64,000 bases of DNA, from the NCBI GenBank assembly GCA_003993805.1, contig RSEF01000003.1:42600590-42664589 (forward strand), written 5' to 3'. Numbering within the stretch: position 1 is the stretch's first letter; each line of letters starts with the position of its first letter. The translations under genes and the position numbers were made by a program. A model generated the notes under the pieces. It had not been told where the DNA came from, searched no databases, and saw only the letters and a list, made by a program, of their open reading frames with translations. Of this stretch, positions 10,045 through 20,100 are shown piece by piece. The stretch is from Himantopus leucocephalus. Taxonomy: Eukaryota > Chordata > Aves > Charadriiformes > Recurvirostridae.

Positions 10045-13000
10045 AGGTGAACAAAACATAAGCAGAGATGTTTCTGTCATCCTGGCTGGGCTGGCTTTAT
10101 TTGGGTTCAGTTCCCTTAGTCTTCACAGCCATGTAAAACTTTGCTTTGGGGTAGGGAGGTAATGGTTTGGATCAAAGGTAGGACTGGTGCTATTGCTGGT
10201 GGTGTTGGCTCAAGCGTACTCTCAAAAAAAATGGCCAGAGGTACTTGGTTTCTGACAGCTGAAGGATAGATTTATGCAGGTGTTCATTTACTGTACATGG
10301 AAAGCAGAGAGAGTCATGGTCTCAACCCACGGAGAAAACTAACTGAAGGAGGTTGCTGTAATGTCTTCCCTGGGCAGCCTTAAGATTTTTCTGAAAGTGA
10401 TCAAGCATGAAAAAACTTAGGATGACTGCTTTCAGTCAGAGATGTTATGTAGTTACGAATGATAGCCTATCCCTTTTATCTGCATGCTGAGGAGGAATCT
10501 TTGTCTGCTCTGTGACTAGGCACAGAATAACAGCCTTTTTGCTGAACGGACCTGGTCGCCAGGACTGAATAGCTTAAAGTTGGTGGAAGGTGTCTTTTCT
10601 TTAATGTTAATGACAGTGAATTGTAATTCCCTTTTTATAACTTGTAGTGCTTAGTAGTAAGCTTGTAAATTTTTAATGTTTTATGAGAAAGTACTATCTG
10701 CAGCAAAGTACATTTATTTTGTGCCATGTCTTGGGAGTTTCTAAGTGCTGTTGCAGCTGATGTTGAATGGGGGAGAGCACTGGAAAAACTATTGTCAGGA
10801 GAATCTCCTAGTCTTACTTTAAAAGATATCCTTGTGCCTATTAGGATATTGTAACTAATATATACAATGCAAAGTCCCCTTAGTGCCATTCCATGTCTGC
10901 TCAGTTGCTGGATTTAAACAATTTTGCATAATCAAACTTTCCTAATGAGGTAGCATTTCTTATTTTTGTATAAGATTTCTGCTATGTTGTCACTTCTTTG
11001 TTTCATTCTGGCAATTCACCTCAGTATTTATTTTAATGCCATAACTTGTAGAACATGCCTCCATTAACTTAAAAGAAAGTACATTGGAAGTTTTCCAGCT
11101 GCAGGCCCTTTAAAACACAAATGGGTAAGAAGGGAAAAGTATCCCAGGAAAAGAAAGCTGGACCAACAAGTAACCATACAGCACTGTCTTACTTTTCTGC
11201 CTTCAAGGCTATTGATACTAGTATTCGAAGCATACTCTGAAGGTGTATCTTAAAAGGCCCAGAAGCAGAGTATCATTGCTTTTCACTTTTGTTAGGATGA
11301 ACTGAGGCTTCTGAGGGTTTTCCTTGATGTATTCAGGAGTTGGAAGAGGCTGGGATCTTTCCCCTTTATCTGTTAAGCGGGTAGAGCACCTTTAATTATT
11401 AAGCATTAGCAGTGATGATGCTCCACAGTCAAGGCAGATCTTATATTTGGTGTCATAAGATGAGATTATGTATCCTCATCAATATTCTCCAGTATTGGCT
11501 CTGGTACAAGCTCCTGGTGTTTAGCCATGTTAGGAAAATCGCTTCCTGAAAGCAGCATGAGAGTTCCTGTGGCTGCAGAATTAGTTTAGTTGTATAAGTC
11601 CTGCTGTCTGTTGCTATGCCTCCCACAACACAGGGAATAGATTTTTTTTTTCCTGATCTTCACAAGAAATGCTTTGCTGTGGAATGGAAATCTGAGTTGC
11701 AGGTGGAAATGCACATGGAGAAATAAAGGGGATGCTGGTTTCGATGTCAGTCCCTTTGAGCCAGAACTGTTTCCCCTTATTACTTTCCTACTGTTGCCAA
11801 CAATTTCTACTTTGATCAGGTTACCAGTGCATTTCTTGGGGGTTTCACTCTTGCAGTGCATGTAAAGAGAAATACAAATACTTATCAGTCTCCAGCATTT
11901 CCCCCTACCTCAATCTGTTTTCTGATTGTGTGCTTGCTTGGATGTAAATGAATGCTGTCACCTGTCTTTGAGTGGCCGGCCGTTGGATGGGACATCTGTT
12001 TCTGTTTCATCAAAGGCTGATGTTACACCCATCAATTCTAGTGAAAACTGCATCATTTCAGGACCTTCCTGAGGAGATGGCTTGTCTTCCACCTCTCCCT
12101 TTGAGTTCAGGCTGTTCAGGTAACCACACAATACACACAACTTTGTGTGTATTGGCCAGTTGTTGACACAAACAGCCTATAAATGTTCGTGGTGGTGGGA
12201 AAGTAGCTGTTGATACTTCTTTATGCCTTCAACTTTATGGCTGATTTTGCTAATTATGAAATACCTAAATGCTTCCATCTGCTGTGGAAATTTCCTATAT
12301 TAATGGCTGCTTTCCCCAGTTATTGTTAAAATGCTAAATAAGGAAAAACATGCGATTTTTGTATTTTTTCACCTTATATGATTCATCTCCTTATGTGAAA
12401 CTGGTTTGAACTCTTAATGTGTCTTTAGCACTGAACTAGGCCATGCTTTTATTCATATGCAAGAGCTATATAGGTGTCTATTGCTCCTCTTTGTAATGTC
12501 TTAATCTTACAATTTTATGTTTCAGGTTTGATATTTACTATGTTCTTTGTATTATTTGCTCAGTACTTTCATTGTGATTCTTTTCTTTTCTCAGCTATAT
12601 TTGTATTCTGCTACTAATACCATAGTACATACAATACTATCAAACTTGGTTTTGATCCTGGACAAACAAAATAGTCTGGGTCTGCTTTTGAAATGTTAAA
12701 TCTTGTCTCATTGTATGCCTCCACAAAAGTAATCCAAGATTTTCTGCAATCTTGAAATGCCAGAAACCTTTCTCCTAAGAAGCTAAAGCCTGTAACATAT
12801 TTTATATTGTCATAAATTATTTTTGTCCCATATAGCTGGAGCTCCTTTCCCTCTCCTACCCATTTGCTTTCAACACCTATTTTGCTTTAGTGGTAATGCT
12901 CTATAGGCCTTTCTGTGGAACAACTTAACTCACTAGCCCTGGGGGAGAGGAGTTAATTTTTGTTTGGGTTAATGAATTAATCTACTCAGCAAGAGCATGA

Positions 13001-14981
13001 TGAATGTCAGAGCTGGCAGATGGACAGAAGCAAAAGTAGAGCCAGGGAGAGGATTTTGGAGAGTAAGAAAACCCATTTTAGGCTCACGAGGCTGCCTCGT
13101 TTTACAGCATCTCCTTCACTTTGTTAGGAAAGGCTAAAGAGCGTGGTTAGTTTCCCTCAGCTTCCCTTCTTGCTTTCCAAACAGAATGTGAGAGAGATTC
13201 AAGTTAAAAATTATTTATTCTGATAGTTATATAAATAACTTCCATATATCATCTTAAGGTTTTGATTAAAGATACAGATAAAACATACATTGTTTCATTA
13301 CTGTATTATTCTTTAATAATTTTTCTGTTCTTGAAGCCAGGGAACCGTAATCTGCTGAGTGCCTACTTGACTTGGTTGTTACCTCATATTAACATCCTTC
13401 CTGAATAGCTGTTACCATAGCTGAGCACCAGCATTCATCTCTTCTGCAGCACTTTTTTTTTTTTTAAATAACTTTAGAAGGCACCTTTGTGAGGTGTGGC
13501 TAGGAGTAATCCATGATTCATTAATTTACTTTCATTCAAGCATATTATCTGCAAAACTTAGAGTAAAGATGCAGATTAAACCACATGAATCCTGATGGTG
13601 TTCCTCACCTGTGTGGCCTATGGAACAAGTAAGGTCTCACTTAACTCATTGAAAGGTATTTACTGAGCATCTCGGGATACTATAGCATAGAGAACTGTGG
13701 GAGGTACCCTAAGAAGGCCTAACATGACACTTCCAGGGAGAGCACTGCAAAACCTGACAAGAATTTGTGTGGAACACTAACTCTAATGTGAAGGGAAATA
13801 CTAGATAACTTTCTGCTTTTGAACTCCGCAACAATCCATGAAAATACTCTCTACTCTGTTGGTATATGAATTATATGCTGTCAGTAAGCAGTTACATTTT
13901 TTTTTTTCTTGATGACAGTAGATTATTTTCACTCTCTTCATAATGTTTCTGTTATTTCTGGAGCACATGGTGTAAGTTACTTAATCACTTAGTACAGTGG
14001 TTGAAATCTGTAAGAAGAAACAATGGCAAATGCATACATTTTGGTTATGCTGTTTTGAAATACATATAAAAACTGCCCTGTTATCTTGCTGTAATCTAGT
14101 ATGTTATTATGCAGTGAACTCCTGTTAGCTGAGGGAGGCATAACAGCTTTTATTAGTTATTAAAATCAGGCTGACACCAAGACCATGTGAACAAATTAAA
14201 AGGGGAAAAAAAAAATAAAGTGTTTGCAAGGAAAAAAAGACAAAAGTTCCTTAAAAATAGAATTTCAGATAACTGCAGAGTTAATACATGAAGCGTGGAA
14301 CTAACTCCTACATCTTTTCTGTGGCTTTAACTGAAGACCCTGTTGCTACTTATGCCCCCTTTTGGGGGTGGGATGGGGTGTACAGGTCAAAGTAAAAACC
14401 ATATGGAGGAATTGTCATTGCTATTCCCAGAAATGTAAAAACTGTGCTATAAACCTAATTACTTATATTTTACACTAACCAAAATGAATGTTCAATAAAT
14501 TCTGAAGTTAAATCCTTTTTCACTTAGGTGCTTGTAAAATGCAGAAGTTGCAATTCTAGGTAATGAGGTAAAAATGTTAAATTGGTCCAGTTTTATTGGC
14601 ATTGGGACTGTCCTGTTTCTTGTTGAGTATATTGGATGAAATATAGCTATTTGTTGATTACAGTGCTAAAACAGAAGAAACAAGAAATGTAAAGAAATAG
14701 AATAAACTAAGTTATGCTATTCTCAGTATTATTTTAGAAAAATACATAAATTCAACAACATACATGTAGATTCTGAGAATGGCTGAATTACCTATCAAAC
14801 ATGCTGGGGTCAGAAAGATAGTGAGAAGTATTTACTTGTTCTCAGCACCTTTCCTGACATGCAGTCAGTGGAGCATGCTCTCAGCTTTGTACTTAGGAAC
14901 AGTACATCAGTCAGAAAAGGAGAGCAAGAGGGCTTACTGCCATAGTTTCTGCTGTTGTACCACTATCTATGTAGCTTCAGC
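10045..14981. other. Intergenic region between GGPS1 and TBCE
   Basis: I see no conserved coding sequence in this AT-rich stretch. Short ORFs (for example 11586-11861 on the minus strand) resemble nothing I know and overlap one another on both strands. Homopolymer T tracts occur near 13452 and 13898. Confidence 0.6.
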
Positions 14982-15480
14982 ATCATTCAAAACTGAAACA
15001 GATTGTTCGGAGGGTGCCCTCTGTGGGAGATGAACGGGCTCCGGAACACCGGATGGGACAGCAACAACACCAAAGATGTGAAAGAAGGACTAGGGTATCT
15101 GTTTTTCTCCAAAGACATTAGTTGGCCTAAGAAAACACCATACCTTTTGGCAAAGGAAGATTCTAAGGTAAAGGCATACAGACTGTTACTGGAATGCCCT
15201 TCGGGGGAGCACCTGCTTTATGCCAGACAGCAAAGCATACCCTCGAAGCCTGTTGCTTGAAGATGCAAGCCATCATCATGCCAAAGAATTTACCTATTAT
15301 CCAGATTACTTTGATTGGAATATACTAGTGTTACCAAATACTGATTACAGAAATCAAGTACAGGTATCACAGAATAAGACTATGAGCATGCTGCCTGACA
15401 AAAGAATGTACAGAATTATTCAATGTATTAGAAGCAGAGGAGCAGCACTGAAAGAGCTTCTTGATTACTTGCTGTTGTGA
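14982..15480 (+). pseudogene. Unidentified interrupted ORF cluster, possible decayed or unannotated gene
   Basis: Two overlapping plus-strand frames read like one interrupted protein. The first (15003-15260) includes GYLFFSKDISWPKKTPYLLA and KVKAYRLLL. The second (open from about 15172, stop at 15478-15480) includes KEFTYYPDYFDWNILVLPN and RMYRIIQCIRSRGAALKELL. The composition, rich in Tyr, Lys, Asp and Trp, is less repeat-like than nearby spurious ORFs. One frameshift between about 15170 and 15260 would join them. I do not recognise the family. It lies 1.5 kb upstream of TBCE on the same strand. Alternatives are a chance ORF pair, an old retrocopy, or an exon with a sequencing indel. Confidence 0.25.
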
Positions 15481-15880
15481 TTTGTCTTTGTGGTCCTAAA
15501 ATTCAAATGATACTGTTTGAATTAAGTGTTTATGAGACTTTGAAATATGAAGCACATCAGAGATGAATAAATGTGGAAAACATCAACTAGGATCCTGTGA
15601 TTTTATAGCTGCAAAACTATGTGAAAGCTATTGGATCTTGTCATACCTGTCTAAGAAACTAAATTTCTGTTCATCAGCAACTGCAATTTAAAGAATATAG
15701 TTAAGTCTTTCAGTTTTTGCTGTTCATCTACACCCATTGGACACCTCAATTCCTTTGTTGTAAGCTGTGGTCTCTAATAGTTACGGCTCTTCTCTGCATC
15801 CTCTTACAGTTAATTGATATTTTTCCTCAAAGAGTGGATGTTGAAATAAATGCAGCAACAAATGTAGCAGTCCCAAGTAC

Positions 15881-15888
15881 TGACGTCA
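15881..15888. promoter_or_regulatory. Perfect palindromic CRE (TGACGTCA)
   Basis: The full 8-bp cAMP-response element consensus bound by CREB/ATF proteins occurs at the upstream edge of the TBCE CpG island, about 1.16 kb before the start codon. Function is inferred only from the motif. Confidence 0.5.
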
Positions 15889-15913
15889 TACGACTTTCCT
15901 GTTCTGTATGCCT

Positions 15914-15927
15914 GTTTTACGTAAAAC
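15914..15927. promoter_or_regulatory. 14-bp palindrome containing TTACGTAA (PAR-bZIP/NFIL3-type site)
   Basis: GTTTTACGTAAAAC is a perfect inverted repeat whose core TTACGTAA (15917-15924) is the consensus of NFIL3/HLF/DBP-type bZIP factors. It is 25 bp downstream of the perfect CRE, so two bZIP sites flank the island edge. Confidence 0.4.
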
Positions 15928-16334
15928 CCTGCAGCGCGCTGGTTCCGCTGTCCGGACGCTGCACCCGGGGATCTCGCTGCCGCTCAGCGGGACGCCCGCG
16001 TTCTCCTCAGCCGCCGTCTGCCAGGGGAGCGGCCCGGCCTTCGACTGCGGCCTTGCCGCCGTTGTTAAACGCACGGCTTGCGTTTAGGCGGAAAAATTAA
16101 CATTGGTTGCTCGTTTCTAAATGCGCTAAGCAAGTCGGATTTCACCGGCATTACCTGACTCGAACGAAGCGGTGGTTTGATCTCAAAGAGGCCCAGGCGG
16201 GCCGGTGTACCAGCCGCGGCGCCACTCCTGCCCTGTCAGGGGAGGTCGCGCCGCGCAGCCGCCCTTCCCAGCCCCGCCCCGGGCGGCCTTCGGGCCCTGC
16301 TCGCCCAATCAGAGCGCGCTCTTCTTGCCCCACG

Positions 16335-16353
16335 GCATCTTGGGAGGTGTAGT
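16335..16353 (-). promoter_or_regulatory. ZNF143/Staf-like binding motif
   Basis: GCATCTTGGGAGGTGTAGT is the reverse complement of ACTACACCTCCCAAGATGC, close to the ZNF143 consensus ACTACAnnTCCCAGnATGC found in many housekeeping promoters. It sits between the first and second CCAAT boxes. Confidence 0.5.
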
Positions 16354-16810
16354 CCAGGGGCGGCAAGACCGCGCGGCGTGGCCGCCTCGGCGAACTGCGC
16401 TACCCAGAGAGCTCTACGGCGGCGACGCCCCACGGCCATTGCCTGGGGAGGCGATTACTTGAGCGAGGTTGGATATGGGGATAGGCCAATAGCGGCCAAG
16501 CTAGGGCGGGACTGGGGACTTGAGGCCAATGGGAGCCGCTGATAGGCCAGACGGGGCGGGGCGACAGCTGTCAGTCTGCGCAGGACGGAAGAGGGTCTGG
16601 TGGGGCAGGCTGTGTCGGGAGTTGGCGGCGGCGGCGGCTGTTCGTCCTCAGGCGCGGGCGCGAAGAGAGGCCGGCGTGTGGGCCCGGCCCGGGGCTGCTC
16701 CTCCCGCCCGGTGCGTCAGCTACCCTCCGGCTGCCGCCGCTTCGCCCCCGGCCCAGAGGGCGGTTTGCGGTCTGTGGCTGGAAAGCACCGCCGTAGGAGG
16801 CGGCTCCGTC

Positions 16811-16864
16811 ATGGGGGTCGCTCCCGCCGAAGGAGGCGGCGGGGGGAGCGCTGGGGGCGTGTGA
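16811..16864 (+). other. Candidate upstream ORF in the TBCE 5' leader
   Basis: An ATG with G at -3 and G at +4 opens a 17-codon, Gly/Ala-rich ORF ending in TGA at 16862-16864. It would be an uORF only if transcription starts upstream of 16811, which the sequence does not settle. Confidence 0.3.
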
Positions 16865-16931
16865 GAGCAGCAGGCAGCGTCGCTGGGCGGGCAGGCCTTA
16901 GCGGCGGGAGCGCGGCGTGGTGCCGGGCAGT

Positions 16932-16939
16932 TATAAAAG
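16932..16939 (+). promoter_or_regulatory. TATA-like box TATAAAAG inside the CpG island
   Basis: TATAAAAG lies about 113 bp before the TBCE ATG and would place a start site near 16960. A splice-donor-like GAG|GTAGGG at 16949 and an acceptor CTGCAG at 17010 immediately follow, so the same sequence can instead be read as the end of a non-coding exon. Confidence 0.35.
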
Positions 16940-17044
16940 CCGCTCGAGGTAGGGGGCTTACGGACGCGGTGACCTGTGGGTCTTAACGGGCGTTGCCTCT
17001 GTCCCTGCAGGTCTGCGGGTCGCTCAGGCGCCGGCTCTCCCAGG

Positions 17045-17144
17045 ATGAGCGCCTGGGTGCCCTCCGATGCGCTGGGCCGAAGGCTCTTGTGCGGCACGGA
17101 GTACGGGACTGTGCGCTATGTTGGCAGTGTGCCTCCTACAGCAG
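17045..17144 (+). CDS. TBCE: TBCE coding exon 1
   Basis: It starts [16 protein letters not shown] and includes [13 protein letters not shown], the start of the CAP-Gly domain. The donor is GCAG|GTAAAC and the exon ends in phase 1. ATG at 17045-17047 aligns with the human initiator region (IGRR conserved as LGRR). Confidence 0.95.
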
Positions 17145-20100
17145 GTAAACATCACGTTTAATGGTTGCTTTCAAAATTCTAATTATGTCCCTCTTAATTT
17201 ACCAGAAGAGAAAAAGTCAAGTAGAATGCGGCAGTTTACAAATTACTTTATTCTTTTTTCACATTATTCTAGTGTAAATATGGCAACTTCTAACCTAGAT
17301 AAGTTGTTGGGGTTTTTTAGAAGTCAGAGTTGTCAAAAGGAGCATAAGAAGTACTTTTTGTTGAAATTGGTTACGCTTTTTCTTACAGCGGAAAAATCTT
17401 AGTGCCTTCCTCTTTCCGTTAGTTTTCACAAGCAGTCTGTTCCCTGATCTAGGTGTGCTGGCATAGTCTGGGAAGCAGAGAGACAGGCAGCAGCAGCAGA
17501 TCGGCAGACTAGGTGCTCCCTTAATAACGTATTCAAATTCATGGAGACAAATAAGACTCAGTCCAGCGTGCCGAAAGATCAGGCTGATTGTGAGAGTGCT
17601 ATATGTCGTGTTTGAAAAATTGTGGTGACAGGGTGGGGAGATTGCTGATGCTTGGAAGGAGACTAGCCTTGCATACAGCTCTAGAAGAGGTAAGAAAGAT
17701 GACCAGGGACTGTAGACTCGTCAGCCTCACTTCAGTTCCTGGAAAGATCATGTAGTATGTTCCCTTGGAGTCCATTTCCAAGCCTGTGATGGACAGGATG
17801 ATAGTTTAGAATACTCAATACTTGCAAAGAAGAACAAGTTGTGCTTGGCAAACCTAATTACCTTCTGTGATGATATGACTGGGAATGTGGACAAAGGAAG
17901 AATGGGAGATGTAATGTTGCTTGACTTTAATAAATCTTTTAACAGTGTCTCTATAAAGAATCTTATTTGGAAACTGGAGAAATACAAGGCAGATGAATGA
18001 ACTGTTGACTGGGTTGACAGTCCATAGGTCTGTCAGGTGGAAAAGTGGTAGTCAACGACTTGATACCTGGTAATGCACGAGTACTACAGAAATAAATGCT
18101 GGGGTCTGTATTGTTTAACATAATCTTCAGTGTCTTGGATAATGAACAGTGTTCACTCTCAACTCAGTGATGTGACAAAAGGTAGAATTGTAATCCAGAG
18201 CAAGCTTTATGAACTTCAGGTTTGAGCCTAAGAGATTCTAGATGGATAAATTTCCGTATGTAGTGTGAAATAAACCAACGTATCAGTACAGACTGGGAAG
18301 CACTAGCAACCCACATTGTAAAAGACTTGGGAGTTAAGATGGATATTGTCATGAATATGAGCCAACAGTGAGCTCTTGTCACAAGCACGGTATGTGTTGT
18401 ACTGGGTTACCTTAGAACAATGAACATGGCCAACAAATCAAAGGAAGCTGTTATCCCCCACTGGGGCCAGTGGTTCTTGATAAGGCTACACTTGGAATAA
18501 TGTATCTGGTTTGGGATCATCCCAATTCAAGAGGGATATGAATAAACTCAAGAGGAATCAACGGAGGGCTGCCAGGGAGCTCAAGGGCATAGACCCACAT
18601 ACGTGTGTTGTGAAGAGAGGTTGAGGGATCTGGGCTTGGTTAGTGTGGTGAAGAGAAGATTAAGTGGCATCTAATAGCTGCCTGCAGCTTTTTGACAGAT
18701 GGTTACAAAGATGTCAGAGCCAAATTCTTTTTACTAGTATTGGATTGTATAATAAGGGACAACGGCCACAAATTGTGGCTGGAAAGGTTCAAATTGGACA
18801 GCACGAAAGTTTTTTTTTCTCTACAGAAGTAATGCAGCGCTGGAATAGGCTGCCCAGATAAGTTGGAATCTTTCTCTACTTGGAGTTTTTCAAGATCTGG
18901 CTAGGTTAAGACTTACCTGGCTGACCTGTTTTAGCGCTGGTGATAATCTCCTGCTTTGAGAAAGAAGGTTAGGTTAGATGAACTTCAGAGGTTCCTTCCA
19001 ACCATGATTTCTATGGCTATGACGCCATAAATTTGAAAATGCCTCTGCTATATTTTTCAGGAATTTGGCTTGGCGTGGAATGGGATGATCCTCAGAGAGG
19101 AAAGCATGATGGTACCTATGAAGGAACACAGTATTTTAAGTGCAGGTGAGTTAATTCACAGTGTTGGCATGTCACGTGTGTTGACAAGATGGTCATGCAA
19201 AAATGCCCATCTGCAATTTTTAGGACAAATCTTTTTGTTATCAGGTGGCTGATACTAAAAAGGTAATAAATTTGAACGCTGTGACTAGCTATGCCATAAA
19301 GGCTGTTGCACTGTTATTAATCCAGTTACAGGATTTGAATATGGTAAATACTTAGAAAATGCAAGTCATGTTTTCAGAGGTATGTAATAAAATGTGACTT
19401 TTGGATGTTATTAACTTCAGTAGATTTAGACCTTCTACTTTAGTAAGGAAATCAGTATGTCCTACTTACCCTCCTTAGGTAATTCTGAAGTGAGATATCG
19501 GTCCACGTTAACTGTCTCAAATGTAGTTTAGATTTGGACTTAAGATGACTTGTATATATCTCGTTAAGGGAAAATACCAAGTTCCTGATAATGATTTGGA
19601 TTATATTTGTATCACTGAGGAATTGTTAAGTATGTTCGCTTGCATTTAATACATGCAAAACACAGTGTAGCTGTGTGCGGGTTTTACACGCATTACATCT
19701 AAGTTTAAAGACTTGAGCCTTTAACATGTTTGAAATTGGGGGATACAGAACTCTAGGGTTGATGCTAACAGCAGCAAGCTGTTGATTTCCATGTCAGAGG
19801 ACACTGCAGCAGCTAAAAGTTTGCGAGTTAAAAAAGTAACTGGACGAATTCATAGAAGAAAAGTCATCAATGGCTCCTAAATAGTAAGGTCTGCTAGCTC
19901 AGTAAGTTCCTGAGCATTGAAGTGGTGAAGGATGAGAGAATATTTTGTGGCTATATCGTTAAAATACTTGGCCTGTTGTCTTATTTTTCCTGATCATTTT
20001 CTATTGGCAGCTTTTGGAGGAAGGATGTGGCATGGATGTTTGTTTTGACCACTGGGTCACAGCCAGTCTTATGTTAATGAGATGAAATGGAGAGATTTCT

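Larger units (their letters stand above)
15930..17100. promoter_or_regulatory. TBCE: CpG island covering the TBCE promoter and first exons
   Basis: Base composition switches abruptly from AT-rich to strongly GC- and CpG-rich near 15930 and returns to AT-rich shortly after the first TBCE coding exon. Inside are three CCAAT boxes (16305-16309, 16486-16490, 16526-16530), GC boxes (GGGCGGG at 16504-16510, GGGGCGGGGC at 16553-16562) and a ZNF143-like motif. This is a typical housekeeping promoter. Long ORFs on both strands here are products of high GC and are not genes. Confidence 0.85.

Noticed and set aside
16107..17402. Many long overlapping ORFs on both strands in the CpG island
   Set aside because: High GC content depletes stop codons. 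The translations are Arg/Ala/Pro/Gly-rich with no recognisable domains, and the only real coding part is TBCE exon 1.
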